64,000 nucleotides of DNA from Natronoarchaeum philippinense. GTDB lineage: Archaea; Halobacteriota; Halobacteria; Halobacteriales; Natronoarchaeaceae. Where the stretch lies: positions 482,163 through 546,162 of the forward strand of contig NZ_OBEJ01000003.1 in assembly GCF_900215575.1 (NCBI RefSeq), given 5' to 3'. Below the pieces are notes generated by a model that ran no database searches, was not told the origin of the DNA, and worked only from the letters and a program-made list of their open reading frames with translations. A program made the position numbers and the translations under genes. Below are positions 45,990 to 54,171 of this stretch, piece by piece; position 1 is the first letter of the stretch, and every line of letters starts with the position of its first letter.

Positions 45990-46430
45990 ATGGGACGCAA
46001 ACCCTCCATTGCGTACCTCTTTGCCTCGGCCGTGGGTGCTATGCTGGCCGTTGTGGGCGCATGGCTTCCGTGGGTACGCAAGCAGCCAGTTGGTACTACT
46101 GATGGACAATTGTACTACACGTCTGAATGGGTCTCTGGGTTAGAGACCGGCTTTCAAGGGTTCGACGTGCTTGGTGTACTGCTTGCCATTTCGATCGTAT
46201 TGGCCGTCTTCGTGGCTCGGCGGAAGAATTGGCGACCTGATGGTATTCTCATCGGTGCTGGGGGACTTCTGTTCCTGTGGGGCGGTGCCACATTCAACTC
46301 CTATCGGACAGTCGACCGGTATGTGATTGAGACGGGACTCTATCTCGTGCTCGTCAGCGGGTGTCTGTTCGTACTGCTCGGCGTAGGCACAGTTCTCAAA
46401 CGGCGCTTCACGGCTACTGCACATCCCTGA
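45990..46430 (+). CDS. four-span membrane protein of atypical composition
   Basis: A 146-residue membrane protein with four hydrophobic segments (for instance AYLFASAVGAMLAVVGAWLPWV and VLGVLLAISIVLAVFVA) and few acidic residues. Codon use is visibly less GC-biased at third positions than in neighbours (CTCTTTGCC, GGTACTACTGAT), and the surrounding DNA is more A/T-rich, a sign of recent arrival. A duplicated gene tail lies just downstream (46506-46537). Function is unknown; no family is recognised. Confidence 0.72.
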   Translation: MGRKPSIAYLFASAVGAMLAVVGAWLPWVRKQPVGTTDGQLYYTSEWVSGLETGFQGFDVLGVLLAISIVLAVFVARRKNWRPDGILIGAGGLLFLWGGATFNSYRTVDRYVIETGLYLVLVSGCLFVLLGVGTVLKRRFTATAHP

Positions 46431-46505
46431 GTCAGTCACGCAAACCTCTGCGGAAATCATGCCGACAAAAAATCCAACTGCTGTGTTCGCCACAGCTAGC
46501 CGTTC

Positions 46506-46537
46506 CTACGCGGCTGTGTCGTGCTCGCTCTCGAAAT
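46506..46537 (-). pseudogene. duplicated C-terminal tail of the neighbouring DUF5815-like gene
   Basis: Read on the minus strand this stretch encodes FESEHDTAA and a stop, the same nine residues and stop as the last codons of the gene at 46621-47154. The shared block is TCGTGCTCGCTCTCGAAAT, 19 bases identical at 46519-46537 and 46634-46652, with codon-level silent changes beyond it. There is no start or body to this copy. It marks a past duplication or an insertion at the 3' end of the gene, next to the lower-GC membrane-protein gene. Confidence 0.65.
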
Positions 46538-46620
46538 TCCGGTGAACTGCGTCCACCGACATCCCGTTCGACGCAGTCTCACGGGATTCGCCCCGCGATT
46601 TCTCGGCTCGCACACACGGC

Positions 46621-47154
46621 CTAGGCGGCCGTATCGTGCTCGCTCTCGAAATCGCGCTGCGCCCGGTACTGCTCGACGAACTCGGCCACGTCGAACTCCA
46701 GCATCTGCTCTTCGAACTCCGAGGCTGCCGAATCGCTGTCGGCGTGGCTGATCGCGTGTTCCATCAACTCGACGATCAGCTCGACGACGATCTCGTGGAG
46801 TCGGCGCGAGTCGAACTCCGAGACCCAGAGCAGTCCGTAGCCGACGTTGCCGTCGTCGCTCTTGTCGGCGCTTTCGATCTTCTCGGGAAACTCCTCCATC
46901 ACGACGCCCATGACGTGGGGCGTCCCGAACTCGTCGAAGTCGTCGTCTGTCTCGATGGTCTCGCGCAGCATCTCGACGAGCGCTTCGGGGACGAATCGGG
47001 AGGGCGGGTGCACGTCCATCACGACCGCGTGGCTCGATCCGCAGTCGCAATCGAACTCCCGCACTCCCAGATCCAGCGCCCGCGGGTCAATTGACTCACC
47101 GCAGGGTAGCGACAGCTCGTCGCTCGCTCCGCCCGGGACGCGCGGTTCTGCCAT
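46621..47154 (-). CDS. haloarchaeal conserved protein, DUF5815-like
   Basis: A 177-residue protein beginning MAEPRVPGG, with FDCDCGSSHAVVMDVHPPSRFVPEALVEML and GNVGYGLLWVSEFDSRRLHEIVVELIVEL. I associate the pattern with haloarchaeal DUF5815; the function is unknown. Paired Cys residues (CDC) might bind metal. The last nine residues are repeated 115 bases downstream as a gene-tail duplicate. The start at 47154 follows a short gap before the divergent PitA-like gene. Confidence 0.72.
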   Translation of the reverse strand: MAEPRVPGGASDELSLPCGESIDPRALDLGVREFDCDCGSSHAVVMDVHPPSRFVPEALVEMLRETIETDDDFDEFGTPHVMGVVMEEFPEKIESADKSDDGNVGYGLLWVSEFDSRRLHEIVVELIVELMEHAISHADSDSAASEFEEQMLEFDVAEFVEQYRAQRDFESEHDTAA

Positions 47155-47299
47155 GCTCGTGGGTTGTCGGTCAGGCCGAATAAACTCCCCGCCTTGCGGT
47201 CGGTCGGCAACGGCTTGCCGGACGGTGGCGACGCCGCGGCCCCCGCGGCGTCACCGCGAAACGGTAACTCACTTATCCGCACCGTCCCAACCGCCGGTC

Positions 47300-49102
47300 A
47301 TGGAACGACGGGAGCCGCCACAGACCGACGAGGGCTGGTACGTCCTCCACGACCTGCGGACGATCGACTGGGACGCTTGGCGCGGAGCGTCCGAGCGCGA
47401 CCGCGAACTGGCAATCGACGACGGCGTCGAGTTCTTGGAGGCTGCCGAGAATCTCGACGACGCCGATGCGGGCGCCTCGGCCGTCTTCAGCGTGTTCGGC
47501 CACGAGGCCGACCTGCTGATCCTCCACCTTCGCCCGACGATTCGGGAGCTGGATACCCTAGAGCGCCGGTTCGAGCAGACCGCCTTCGCCGAGTTCACCG
47601 AGCGCACGAACTCCTATCTCTCGGTGACCGAAGCGTCGGGCTACACCGGCGCCGAGGCGTACTTCGACCCCGAGCAGGAGGCCGACCCGGGCATCACGAA
47701 CTACATCGAGTCCCGGCTGTATCCCGACCTGCCAGACGCCGAGTTCGTCAGCTTCTACCCGATGGACAAGCGCCGCCAGCCCGAGCAGAACTGGTACGAT
47801 CTGTCCTTCGAGGATCGGGCCGACCTGATGTCCGGCCACGGCGACATCGGCCGGGACTACGCCGGCAAGGTCAGCCAGATCATCTCCGGCAGCGTCGGGC
47901 TGGACGACTTCGAGTGGGGCGTCACCCTCTTCGCCGACGATCCGACCGACGTGAAGGACCTGCTCTACGAGATGCGCTTTGACCCCTCCTCTTCGAAGTA
48001 CGCCGAGTTCGGCTCGTTCGTCTCGGGGCGCCGGTTCCCGCCAGCCGACTTGGACGCGCTACTCGCTGGCGAACCGGTTCCCACCGAGGAGCGAACCGAC
48101 GACGCCGCTGGCGCCGACGAGGAACTGCTCGACGAACTCGACCGCTTCGGCGTCGACGCCGCCGACGCGCCCGCGGGGTCGTCCGGGCTGGTCGTCTACT
48201 CCGAAGCCGATGTCGAGACCGTCCGCGAGGAAGTCGACGGCCTGCGCGGGAACTTCGAGCACTACGACTCGCACCTGCTGACGGAAGTCTACGAGGACGG
48301 GGACGACGCTGCCATCGTCAGCCTCTGGGAGACCGACAGCGCCGCCGGCACCGCCGCCGGCTTCCTCGAAGAGCTGCCGGGCGTCTCTGACTACCATCAG
48401 GGCTCGCTCGGCGGCGACGCCGACGGCGAGGACGCGGACGACGGACGAGACGCGGCCGCCAACGACGACAGTGGCGAAAGCGCTCCGTCTCACGCCCATG
48501 GCAGCGACGAGGACACCGACATCCGCGAGGAACTCGAAGACCGTGGCATCTACGCCGGCCAACCGCACGGCGAGGACGTGTACGCGCTCGTGCTGTACTC
48601 CGAGGCCGATCCCGAGGAGCTTTCCGAGGAAGTCGAGAGCCTGAGCGACGGCTTCGACCGCTACGACACCCACCTCGGCACCTCGGTGTACGAGGCACCG
48701 CCGGAGGACGCCGACCCTGCGGTCGTCAGCCTCTGGGAGACCGAAAGCGCCGCCGGCACCGCCAGCGACTATCTCGACGACCTGCCGGGGATCGTCCGAC
48801 AGGCCGGCGATCGCGAGTCCGGCTTCGGCACGATGGGGATGTTCTACACGGTCAAACCCGACCACCGCGACGATTTCGTCGAGAAGTTCGACACCGTCGG
48901 CGGCCTGCTCGCGGACATGGACGGCCACGTCCGGACCGACCTCTACGCGAACCGCGAGGACGAAAACGACATGTTCATCGCCAGCCGCTGGGAGTCCCGC
49001 GAGGACTGCATGGCCTTCTTCCGAAGCGACGCCTTCAGCGACACCGTCGACTGGGGCCGGGACGTGCTCGCGGACCGTCCGCGACACGTCTTCCTCGCCT
49101 GA
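47300..49102 (+). CDS. pitA: PitA-like haem protein: chlorite-dismutase fold plus ABM modules
   Basis: A 600-residue protein. Residues 1-250 are a chlorite-dismutase/HemQ fold: YPMDKRR (Tyr153 at the usual coproheme-decarboxylase position) and LMSGHGDIGRDY with the proximal His180. Residues about 295-363 and 427-498 are two near-identical modules, each having VYSEAD or LYSEAD near the start and SLWETDSAAGT or SLWETESAAGT near the end, and about 509-590 is a third, ABM-like module. An acidic linker with SHAHGSDED lies between. Haloferax PitA is the named relative (Cld plus ABM), which is shorter. Haem binding is supported; catalysis is inferred. Confidence 0.85.
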   Translation: MERREPPQTDEGWYVLHDLRTIDWDAWRGASERDRELAIDDGVEFLEAAENLDDADAGASAVFSVFGHEADLLILHLRPTIRELDTLERRFEQTAFAEFTERTNSYLSVTEASGYTGAEAYFDPEQEADPGITNYIESRLYPDLPDAEFVSFYPMDKRRQPEQNWYDLSFEDRADLMSGHGDIGRDYAGKVSQIISGSVGLDDFEWGVTLFADDPTDVKDLLYEMRFDPSSSKYAEFGSFVSGRRFPPADLDALLAGEPVPTEERTDDAAGADEELLDELDRFGVDAADAPAGSSGLVVYSEADVETVREEVDGLRGNFEHYDSHLLTEVYEDGDDAAIVSLWETDSAAGTAAGFLEELPGVSDYHQGSLGGDADGEDADDGRDAAANDDSGESAPSHAHGSDEDTDIREELEDRGIYAGQPHGEDVYALVLYSEADPEELSEEVESLSDGFDRYDTHLGTSVYEAPPEDADPAVVSLWETESAAGTASDYLDDLPGIVRQAGDRESGFGTMGMFYTVKPDHRDDFVEKFDTVGGLLADMDGHVRTDLYANREDENDMFIASRWESREDCMAFFRSDAFSDTVDWGRDVLADRPRHVFLA

Positions 49103-49103
49103 G

Positions 49104-49316
49104 CTACTCTAACTCCTCGACGGTCGCTCCCGCGGCGTTTCGCTTGACGCTTCGAATGCCCTTCTTCGCGTTCGCTTTCGACGTGTAGCCCTCGCCGGAG
49201 TCGGCGATCACGTTGCCGTTGTCGTGGACGAGTCGCCAGCGCCACTCGTCGGCCCGGTCGCGGTACAACTCGAAAGTCGCGTTCGACGCCTCGGCGTCGG
49301 CATCGCGCTCTGCCAT
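49104..49316 (-). CDS. HVO_2922/DUF1508-type small protein
   Basis: A 70-residue protein having ATFELYRDRADEWRWRLVHDNGNVIADSGEGYTSKANAKKGI, the YegP/DUF1508 pattern of a beta-rich fold with a repeated W-R-L-x-N-G-x-I-x-S motif, found in many haloarchaea as a one-copy small protein. Function is unknown. Its stop lies one base from the PitA-like stop, tail to tail. Confidence 0.85.
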   Translation of the reverse strand: MAERDADAEASNATFELYRDRADEWRWRLVHDNGNVIADSGEGYTSKANAKKGIRSVKRNAAGATVEELE

Positions 49317-49443
49317 GGCGTTGGCTACGAGCGCCGATCGGATTAGTGGCAGGTCGGTTGCCGAGCCGAACGCTCGGGCACGAGATGTCCAACGGAAAAC
49401 AAAGCGATGGCTGTCCAGTCTGGCGGGACGGAGCGAGCGACCC

Positions 49444-49905
49444 TTACGAGCCCCAGAAGTTGTCCCGGCTTCCGAGGCGCTCGCGGTCGGTGGCGCTGTC
49501 GTCCTCGCCGGCGTCGGCTGCCTCGTCCTCGACGTCGTCGGCGTCGTCGCCCTCTTCGTCCGCGTCCTCGTCCATCGGGAGCCGCTCTAGCTCCTCGGCG
49601 CGGGCGTGGTTCGAGTGGACGTTCGTAATCTCGACGCGAGCGCGGGCGTCGGGCAGGACGCCGTCGACCAGCACGATGAACCCGTCGTCGGTACGGCCGA
49701 CGCCGGCGCCGCTCTCGTGGATGTCGGTCACGTCGACGACGACCTCCTCTTTGGGCTTGACGGGCTGGGTTTTCAGATCGCTGATGGGCTGGCCGTAGTG
49801 GTTACACCACTCTTTGCCGCCCCGGTCGCCGTAGTGGGTGCATCCCATCCCTTCGATGCGCTCGTTGAAGCTCGGGCAGTCGTCCGCCAGTGGACAGTCA
49901 GCCAT
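49444..49905 (-). CDS. TRAM-domain protein with N-terminal Cys-rich motif
   Basis: A 153-residue protein. The first 40 residues hold four Cys and a His (MADCPLADDCPSF, GCTHYGDRGGKEWC), a likely zinc site; the TRAM RNA-binding domain follows (VVVDVTDIHESGAGVGRTDDGFIVLVDGVLPDARARVEI). The C-terminus is acidic. TRAM proteins bind tRNA or act as RNA chaperones. The ATG at 49905 is preferred to 49929 because the Cys-rich block begins directly after it. Confidence 0.85.
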   Translation of the reverse strand: MADCPLADDCPSFNERIEGMGCTHYGDRGGKEWCNHYGQPISDLKTQPVKPKEEVVVDVTDIHESGAGVGRTDDGFIVLVDGVLPDARARVEITNVHSNHARAEELERLPMDEDADEEGDDADDVEDEAADAGEDDSATDRERLGSRDNFWGS

Positions 49906-50088
49906 GCGTTTGGGTATTCGACCGGTCAAGTAAACGCTTGCGACTGGGTTGGAAGCCTCAAAGCGACCGCGTTGCAGTGTGATTTGTCTTCCGTCGATCG
50001 GCAGTGTGTGATGCCGACGCCGAAACGGCTTCAGTTGGTTCCGCTCCGGACGATACGTTAATATGACAGGGATTCAACCACTCGTCGT

Positions 50089-50925
50089 ATGAGCGAGTTC
50101 TCCGACCGCCTCGGAACCGGCGTCGCGTCGCTCCGCGACCTTGTTCCGCTGGCAGCCCTCCCGGTCGTGCTGTCCGTGCTCGATTTCGACGCGATCAGGA
50201 ACGTGCTGGCGTTCGACGGCGTCCACGTCGGACTGAAGTTCGGCATCCCCGTCCCGATCGTCGATCTCTGGTCCGTCGTCGACCCGCCGAACGCCGGCGT
50301 CACGGGTGGAACGACCTACCAGTGGGAAGCCGGAACGACCGACCTGCTCGCGGTCGCCGGCGGGGGCGGGAGCGCGCTCGTCGCTGCGATCGGGTTCGCG
50401 TTCGTCGGCTTCCTCGTAGAGGGGATGCTCGCCGCGGGCTATCTCGGAAGCGTCCACGAGTACCTGACGACGGGACAGTACGGCTTCGTCGCCAACGTTC
50501 GCCGGTACGCCGTCCCGATCGTCGGGCTGTATCTCCTCGGCCTCGCCGCGTTTCTGGCCGCCGTGCCCGTGCTTCTCGTCGCGCCGCCGCTGATCATCCC
50601 CGGTGCAATCGTCTTTCTGGCCGCGATCTTCCTGCTCTGGGCGACGCCGTACCTGATCGTCGTACGGGACTGTTCGCTGCGCGAGGGGCTGGTCCGGAGC
50701 TACCGACTCGCGGCCGCTGGCGGTCCGCACTTTCGGTTCACGCTCACGTATCTCTTGGCCGTGCTCGCCCTGTCTTTTCCCGCCTCACTCGTCGTCGCAA
50801 ACGCCGGCGCCGTCGGCCTGCTGGTCGGGCTTGCTGCGATCGGCCCGCTCGGACTGACGCTGAACGTCGCGGTCATGGACTTCGTGCTGGATCTCGCGGG
50901 GCCACAGCGGCGTCCGACCGCGTGA
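50089..50925 (+). CDS. multi-span membrane protein of unknown function
   Basis: A 278-residue membrane protein with about six spans (AAIGFAFVGFLVEGMLAAGYLGSVHEY, IVGLYLLGLAAFLAAVPVLLVAPPLIIPGAIVFLAAIFLL, and more). VVRDCSLREGLVRSYRL after a span looks like the conserved cytoplasmic loop of the haloarchaeal DUF7847-type/glycerophosphoryl-diester-phosphodiesterase-like membrane family, but the match is not firm. It ends 53 bases before the HisRS start on the same strand. Confidence 0.75.
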   Translation: MSEFSDRLGTGVASLRDLVPLAALPVVLSVLDFDAIRNVLAFDGVHVGLKFGIPVPIVDLWSVVDPPNAGVTGGTTYQWEAGTTDLLAVAGGGGSALVAAIGFAFVGFLVEGMLAAGYLGSVHEYLTTGQYGFVANVRRYAVPIVGLYLLGLAAFLAAVPVLLVAPPLIIPGAIVFLAAIFLLWATPYLIVVRDCSLREGLVRSYRLAAAGGPHFRFTLTYLLAVLALSFPASLVVANAGAVGLLVGLAAIGPLGLTLNVAVMDFVLDLAGPQRRPTA

Positions 50926-50978
50926 TCTCCGGGCCGCGAAAGGCAGGTTTCAAGCGGCCCCTCGGCGAACCCGTTCGT

Positions 50979-52283
50979 ATGTACGACCGCATCAAGGGCT
51001 TTCGGGACTTCTACCCCGCAGAGATGCAGGCCCGCCGGCAGGTCTTCGACGATGTCGAGGACACCGTCCGGGCGTACGGCTTCCGCGAGATCGACACGCC
51101 GACGCTCGAACCGGCCGAGATGTACATCGACAAGAGCGGCGAGGAGATCGTCGAGGAACTGTACAGCTTCGAGGACCAAGGCGGGCGCCACGTCGCGCTC
51201 ACGCCTGAACTGACGCCGACGGTCGCCCGGATGGTCGTCGCCAAGCAACAGGAGCTCTCGAAGCCGATCAAGTGGTTCTCGACGCGGCCGTTCTGGCGCT
51301 ACGAGGAGCCCCAGCAGGGCCGGTTCCGCGAGTTCTACCAGACCAACGTCGACATCTTCGGGTCGAGCGAGCCCGACGCCGACGCCGAAATTCTCGCGGT
51401 CGCCGGCGACATGCTCACCAATCTCGGACTCGATCAATCGGACTTCGAGTTCCGCGTCTCCCACCGCGACATCCTCGGCGGCCTGCTGGAGACGTTCGAC
51501 GGCGATATCGACGTGCGCGAGGCGATCCGGGCGGTCGACAAGAGCGCGAAAGTCGAGCAAGCCGAGTACCACGACCTGCTCGTCGGCGCCGGCCTGAGCT
51601 ACGAGCAGGCAGAGCGCTTCGACGAGTTGCTCGACGTGGACGAGGCGAACCTCGACGAGCTGATCGAGTTTGCGGGCACCGAACGCATCGAAGACGCCGT
51701 CACGAACCTGCAGAACGTCCTCGACGCCGCCGAGGACTTCGGCGTCCGCGAGCACTGCACGCTCTCGCTCGAAACCGCCCGCGGGCTGGACTACTACACC
51801 GGCGTCGTCTTCGAGTGCTTCGACTCCACTGGCGAGGTCTCCCGCGCGGTCTTCGGCGGCGGTCGCTACGACGACCTCATCGAGAGCTTCGGCGGCCAGC
51901 CAACCCCCGCCGTCGGCTTCGCGCCCGGCGACGCCACGCTCTCGCTTCTCCTCCAGCGCGCCGGTGTCTGGCCCGAAGAAGCCCTCTCGACAGATTACTA
52001 CGTCCTGCAAGTCGGCGACACCCGCGACGTGGCCGCCCGGATCGCCCGCGATCTGCGCGCGTCGGGCAACGTCGTCGAGACCGACGTGGCCGACCGGAGC
52101 TTCGGCGCCCAGATGAACTACGCCGACTCGATCAACGCCGAGACGGTCGTGATCGCCGGCGAGCGCGACCTCGAAAACGGCGAGGTGACGGTCAAGGACA
52201 TGGAAAGCGGCGACCAGACCACCGCGCCCGTCGACGCGTTCCCGGGCGAGCACGACCGGCCGACGTACGACGACTTCGCCTGA
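50979..52283 (+). CDS. hisS: histidyl-tRNA synthetase
   Basis: A 434-residue class II synthetase. Motif 1/2 are FYPAEMQARRQVFDDVEDTVRAYGFREIDTP and STRPFWRYEEPQQGRFREFYQTNVDIFG; the histidine A-site motif is RGLDYYTGVVFE; motif 3 is AVFGGGRYDDLIESFGG with GFAPGDATLSLLL. The C-terminal anticodon-binding domain is normal (VADRSFGAQMNYADSINAETVVIAG). Start at 50979 is the standard MYDRIKGFRDFYP. Length fits the archaeal enzyme. Confidence 0.97.
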   Translation: MYDRIKGFRDFYPAEMQARRQVFDDVEDTVRAYGFREIDTPTLEPAEMYIDKSGEEIVEELYSFEDQGGRHVALTPELTPTVARMVVAKQQELSKPIKWFSTRPFWRYEEPQQGRFREFYQTNVDIFGSSEPDADAEILAVAGDMLTNLGLDQSDFEFRVSHRDILGGLLETFDGDIDVREAIRAVDKSAKVEQAEYHDLLVGAGLSYEQAERFDELLDVDEANLDELIEFAGTERIEDAVTNLQNVLDAAEDFGVREHCTLSLETARGLDYYTGVVFECFDSTGEVSRAVFGGGRYDDLIESFGGQPTPAVGFAPGDATLSLLLQRAGVWPEEALSTDYYVLQVGDTRDVAARIARDLRASGNVVETDVADRSFGAQMNYADSINAETVVIAGERDLENGEVTVKDMESGDQTTAPVDAFPGEHDRPTYDDFA

Positions 52284-52343
52284 CGCCGCCGCGATTTTTG
52301 CACCGACCGGCCGCTTGATGCCGATGCTCGACCCAGTTCCGCC

Positions 52344-53030
52344 GTGCGCGTTCACTACCTCCAGCACGTCCCCTACGAACCGCCCGCGGCGATCGCCGAC
52401 TGGGCACGCGAGCGCGGCCACGACCTGACCGGAACTCTGCTGTACGACGACGAGCCGCTGCCCGATCCAGACGAGTTCGATGTGCTCGTCGTGCTGGGCG
52501 GGCCGATGGGCGTCTACGACGACGCCGAGTATCCCCATCTCGACGCCGAGCGCGAGCTGATTCGGACCGTCCACGACGACGGTACGCCGATCCTCGGCGT
52601 CTGTCTCGGCGCCCAACTGCTGGCCGCCGCGCTCGGCGCCGAGGTGTACCCACACGAGCGCTCCGAGATCGGGTGGTTTCCGGTCGAGGCGACCGACGCC
52701 GCGGCCGGCTCGCCGCTGGCGCCGCTGGGCGAGGCGTTCACCGCCCTGCACTGGCACGGCGACACCTACGACCTGCCCGAGGGCGCGACGCAACTGGCAC
52801 GGACCGACGCCTGCGAGCAGCAGGCCTTCGTCGTCGGGAACTCGCTGGGGCTGCAGTTTCACCTCGAATCGACGCCCGAGAGTCTGGCCGCGCTCGTCGA
52901 CGCCGCCGGCGAACTGGGCGACGGCGAGTACGTGCAGTCCGAGGCGGAACTGCTGACTGACGACGCACCCTACGAGGCGTGCCGCGAGGGGCTGTACGCG
53001 GTGCTGGATCGACTGATGGCGTCGGCCTGA
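52344..53030 (+). CDS. class I glutamine amidotransferase-like protein
   Basis: A 228-residue amidotransferase domain without an attached synthase. The Cys nucleophile is in GTPILGVCLGAQLLAAALG (near residue 93), the oxyanion-loop residues are VVLGGPMGVYDD, and the His is in LQFHLESTPES. The family includes GuaA-like glutamine hydrolases of unclear partner. GTG at 52344 is the start, giving VHYLQHVPYEPP-type N-terminus as MRVHYLQ. It follows hisS by 60 bases and may be cotranscribed. Confidence 0.87.
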   Translation: MRVHYLQHVPYEPPAAIADWARERGHDLTGTLLYDDEPLPDPDEFDVLVVLGGPMGVYDDAEYPHLDAERELIRTVHDDGTPILGVCLGAQLLAAALGAEVYPHERSEIGWFPVEATDAAAGSPLAPLGEAFTALHWHGDTYDLPEGATQLARTDACEQQAFVVGNSLGLQFHLESTPESLAALVDAAGELGDGEYVQSEAELLTDDAPYEACREGLYAVLDRLMASA

Positions 53031-53049
53031 AGAATCCGGACTCCCGCGC

Positions 53050-54108
53050 TCAGATCACGCCCGTCTTTTCGGCGACCGAGCGCGCCGCGTCCTCTTCGAT
53101 ACCGTCACCGAGGATCGTGTAGCGGTCCCGAATCTCGTGACAGGTCGACAGCGCTTCGACGACCTCCTCGGGCTCTAGGTCCAGTTCCGCCGCGGTCGTC
53201 GGGGCGTCGATGCTGTCCAGTGCCGATCGGATGTCCGTCCAGATGCCGTCCTCGCCGCTGTGGAGGTAGGCGGTCATGATCGACCCGACGCCGACCTGAT
53301 GGCCGTGGAGCGCGCGGCCGGGCGCGATCCGGTCGAGCTGGTGCGAAAAGAGGTGCTCGGCGCCCGAGGCGGGCCGCGAGGAGCCGGCGATCGACATGGC
53401 GACGCCCGAGGACACGAGCGCCTTGACGACGATCCACGACGACTCCTCTAAGCCCGGTCGGATCGAGTCGGCGTTGCTCACCAGCATCTCGGCGGTCATC
53501 TCCGAGAGTGCGGCGCCGTAGCCCGAGTAGGGAACGCTCTTGAGTCGGTCGGCGAGCCGCCAGTCCATCACTGCGGTGTAGTTGCTGATGATGTCGGCAC
53601 AGCCCGCGGTCGTCAGCTCCCACGGCGCGTTCGCCAGAATCTCGGTATCGGCGACGACCGCCAGCGGCGGCTCGGCGGCGACGCTGTGGCGCGTGCCGCC
53701 GTCGGGGACCGACCCGCGGTTGCTGACGATCCCGTCGTGGCTCGCCGCCGTCGGCACCGAGACGAACCCGCGGCCAATGTCGTCGCTGGCCATCTTGGCG
53801 ATGTCGATGGCTTTCCCGCCGCCGACGCCGATCAGAAAGCCCGGATCGACCTCGCGGGCGGTGTCGATCACGCGCTGGATCGCCTCGAAGCTCGCGTCCT
53901 CGACTTCGACGATCTCGGGGTCGACGCCCTCGGCGGCGAACTGCTCGACGATCCGGTCGGCGGCGATCTCCCGCGGCGTCGGGCTGGTGACGATCAGCGG
54001 CTGCCCCTGCAGGTGGAGCTCCCGGACGGCCTCGACCGTCTGGTCGATGACCCCGTGGCCCACCACCACGTTCCGCGGCAGGCGGATCCAGGTGGACTTC
54101 TCGAACAT
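53050..54108 (-). CDS. egsA: sn-glycerol-1-phosphate dehydrogenase
   Basis: A 352-residue NAD(P)-dependent enzyme that makes the archaeal G1P backbone of ether lipids. FLIGVGGGKAIDIAKMASDDIGRGFVSVPTAASHDGIVSN contains the NAD site and a metal ligand; SGAEHLFSHQLDRIAPGRALHGHQVGVGS contains the zinc His ligands. Length and motifs are standard. The ATG at 54108 (MFEKSTWIRLPRNVVVG) is the conserved start. It is the archaeal signature in this part of the window. The stop is 19 bases from the amidotransferase stop. Confidence 0.96.
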   Translation of the reverse strand: MFEKSTWIRLPRNVVVGHGVIDQTVEAVRELHLQGQPLIVTSPTPREIAADRIVEQFAAEGVDPEIVEVEDASFEAIQRVIDTAREVDPGFLIGVGGGKAIDIAKMASDDIGRGFVSVPTAASHDGIVSNRGSVPDGGTRHSVAAEPPLAVVADTEILANAPWELTTAGCADIISNYTAVMDWRLADRLKSVPYSGYGAALSEMTAEMLVSNADSIRPGLEESSWIVVKALVSSGVAMSIAGSSRPASGAEHLFSHQLDRIAPGRALHGHQVGVGSIMTAYLHSGEDGIWTDIRSALDSIDAPTTAAELDLEPEEVVEALSTCHEIRDRYTILGDGIEEDAARSVAEKTGVI

Positions 54109-54171
54109 ACTCGGGCGAAGACACCCGACTGTGAAAAGGTTGCCCCGCCACGACGCGTTCGGCGTCCGCAC

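Noticed and set aside
49386..49520. A short plus-strand start reading MSNGKQSDGCPVW after the DUF1508 gene.
   Set aside because: It runs antisense into the TRAM gene and then into low-complexity Ser/Arg sequence; no family or conserved motif.
50700..52862. A 720-codon minus-strand frame across hisS and neighbours.
   Set aside because: It crosses three real genes and an intergenic gap and has no motif.
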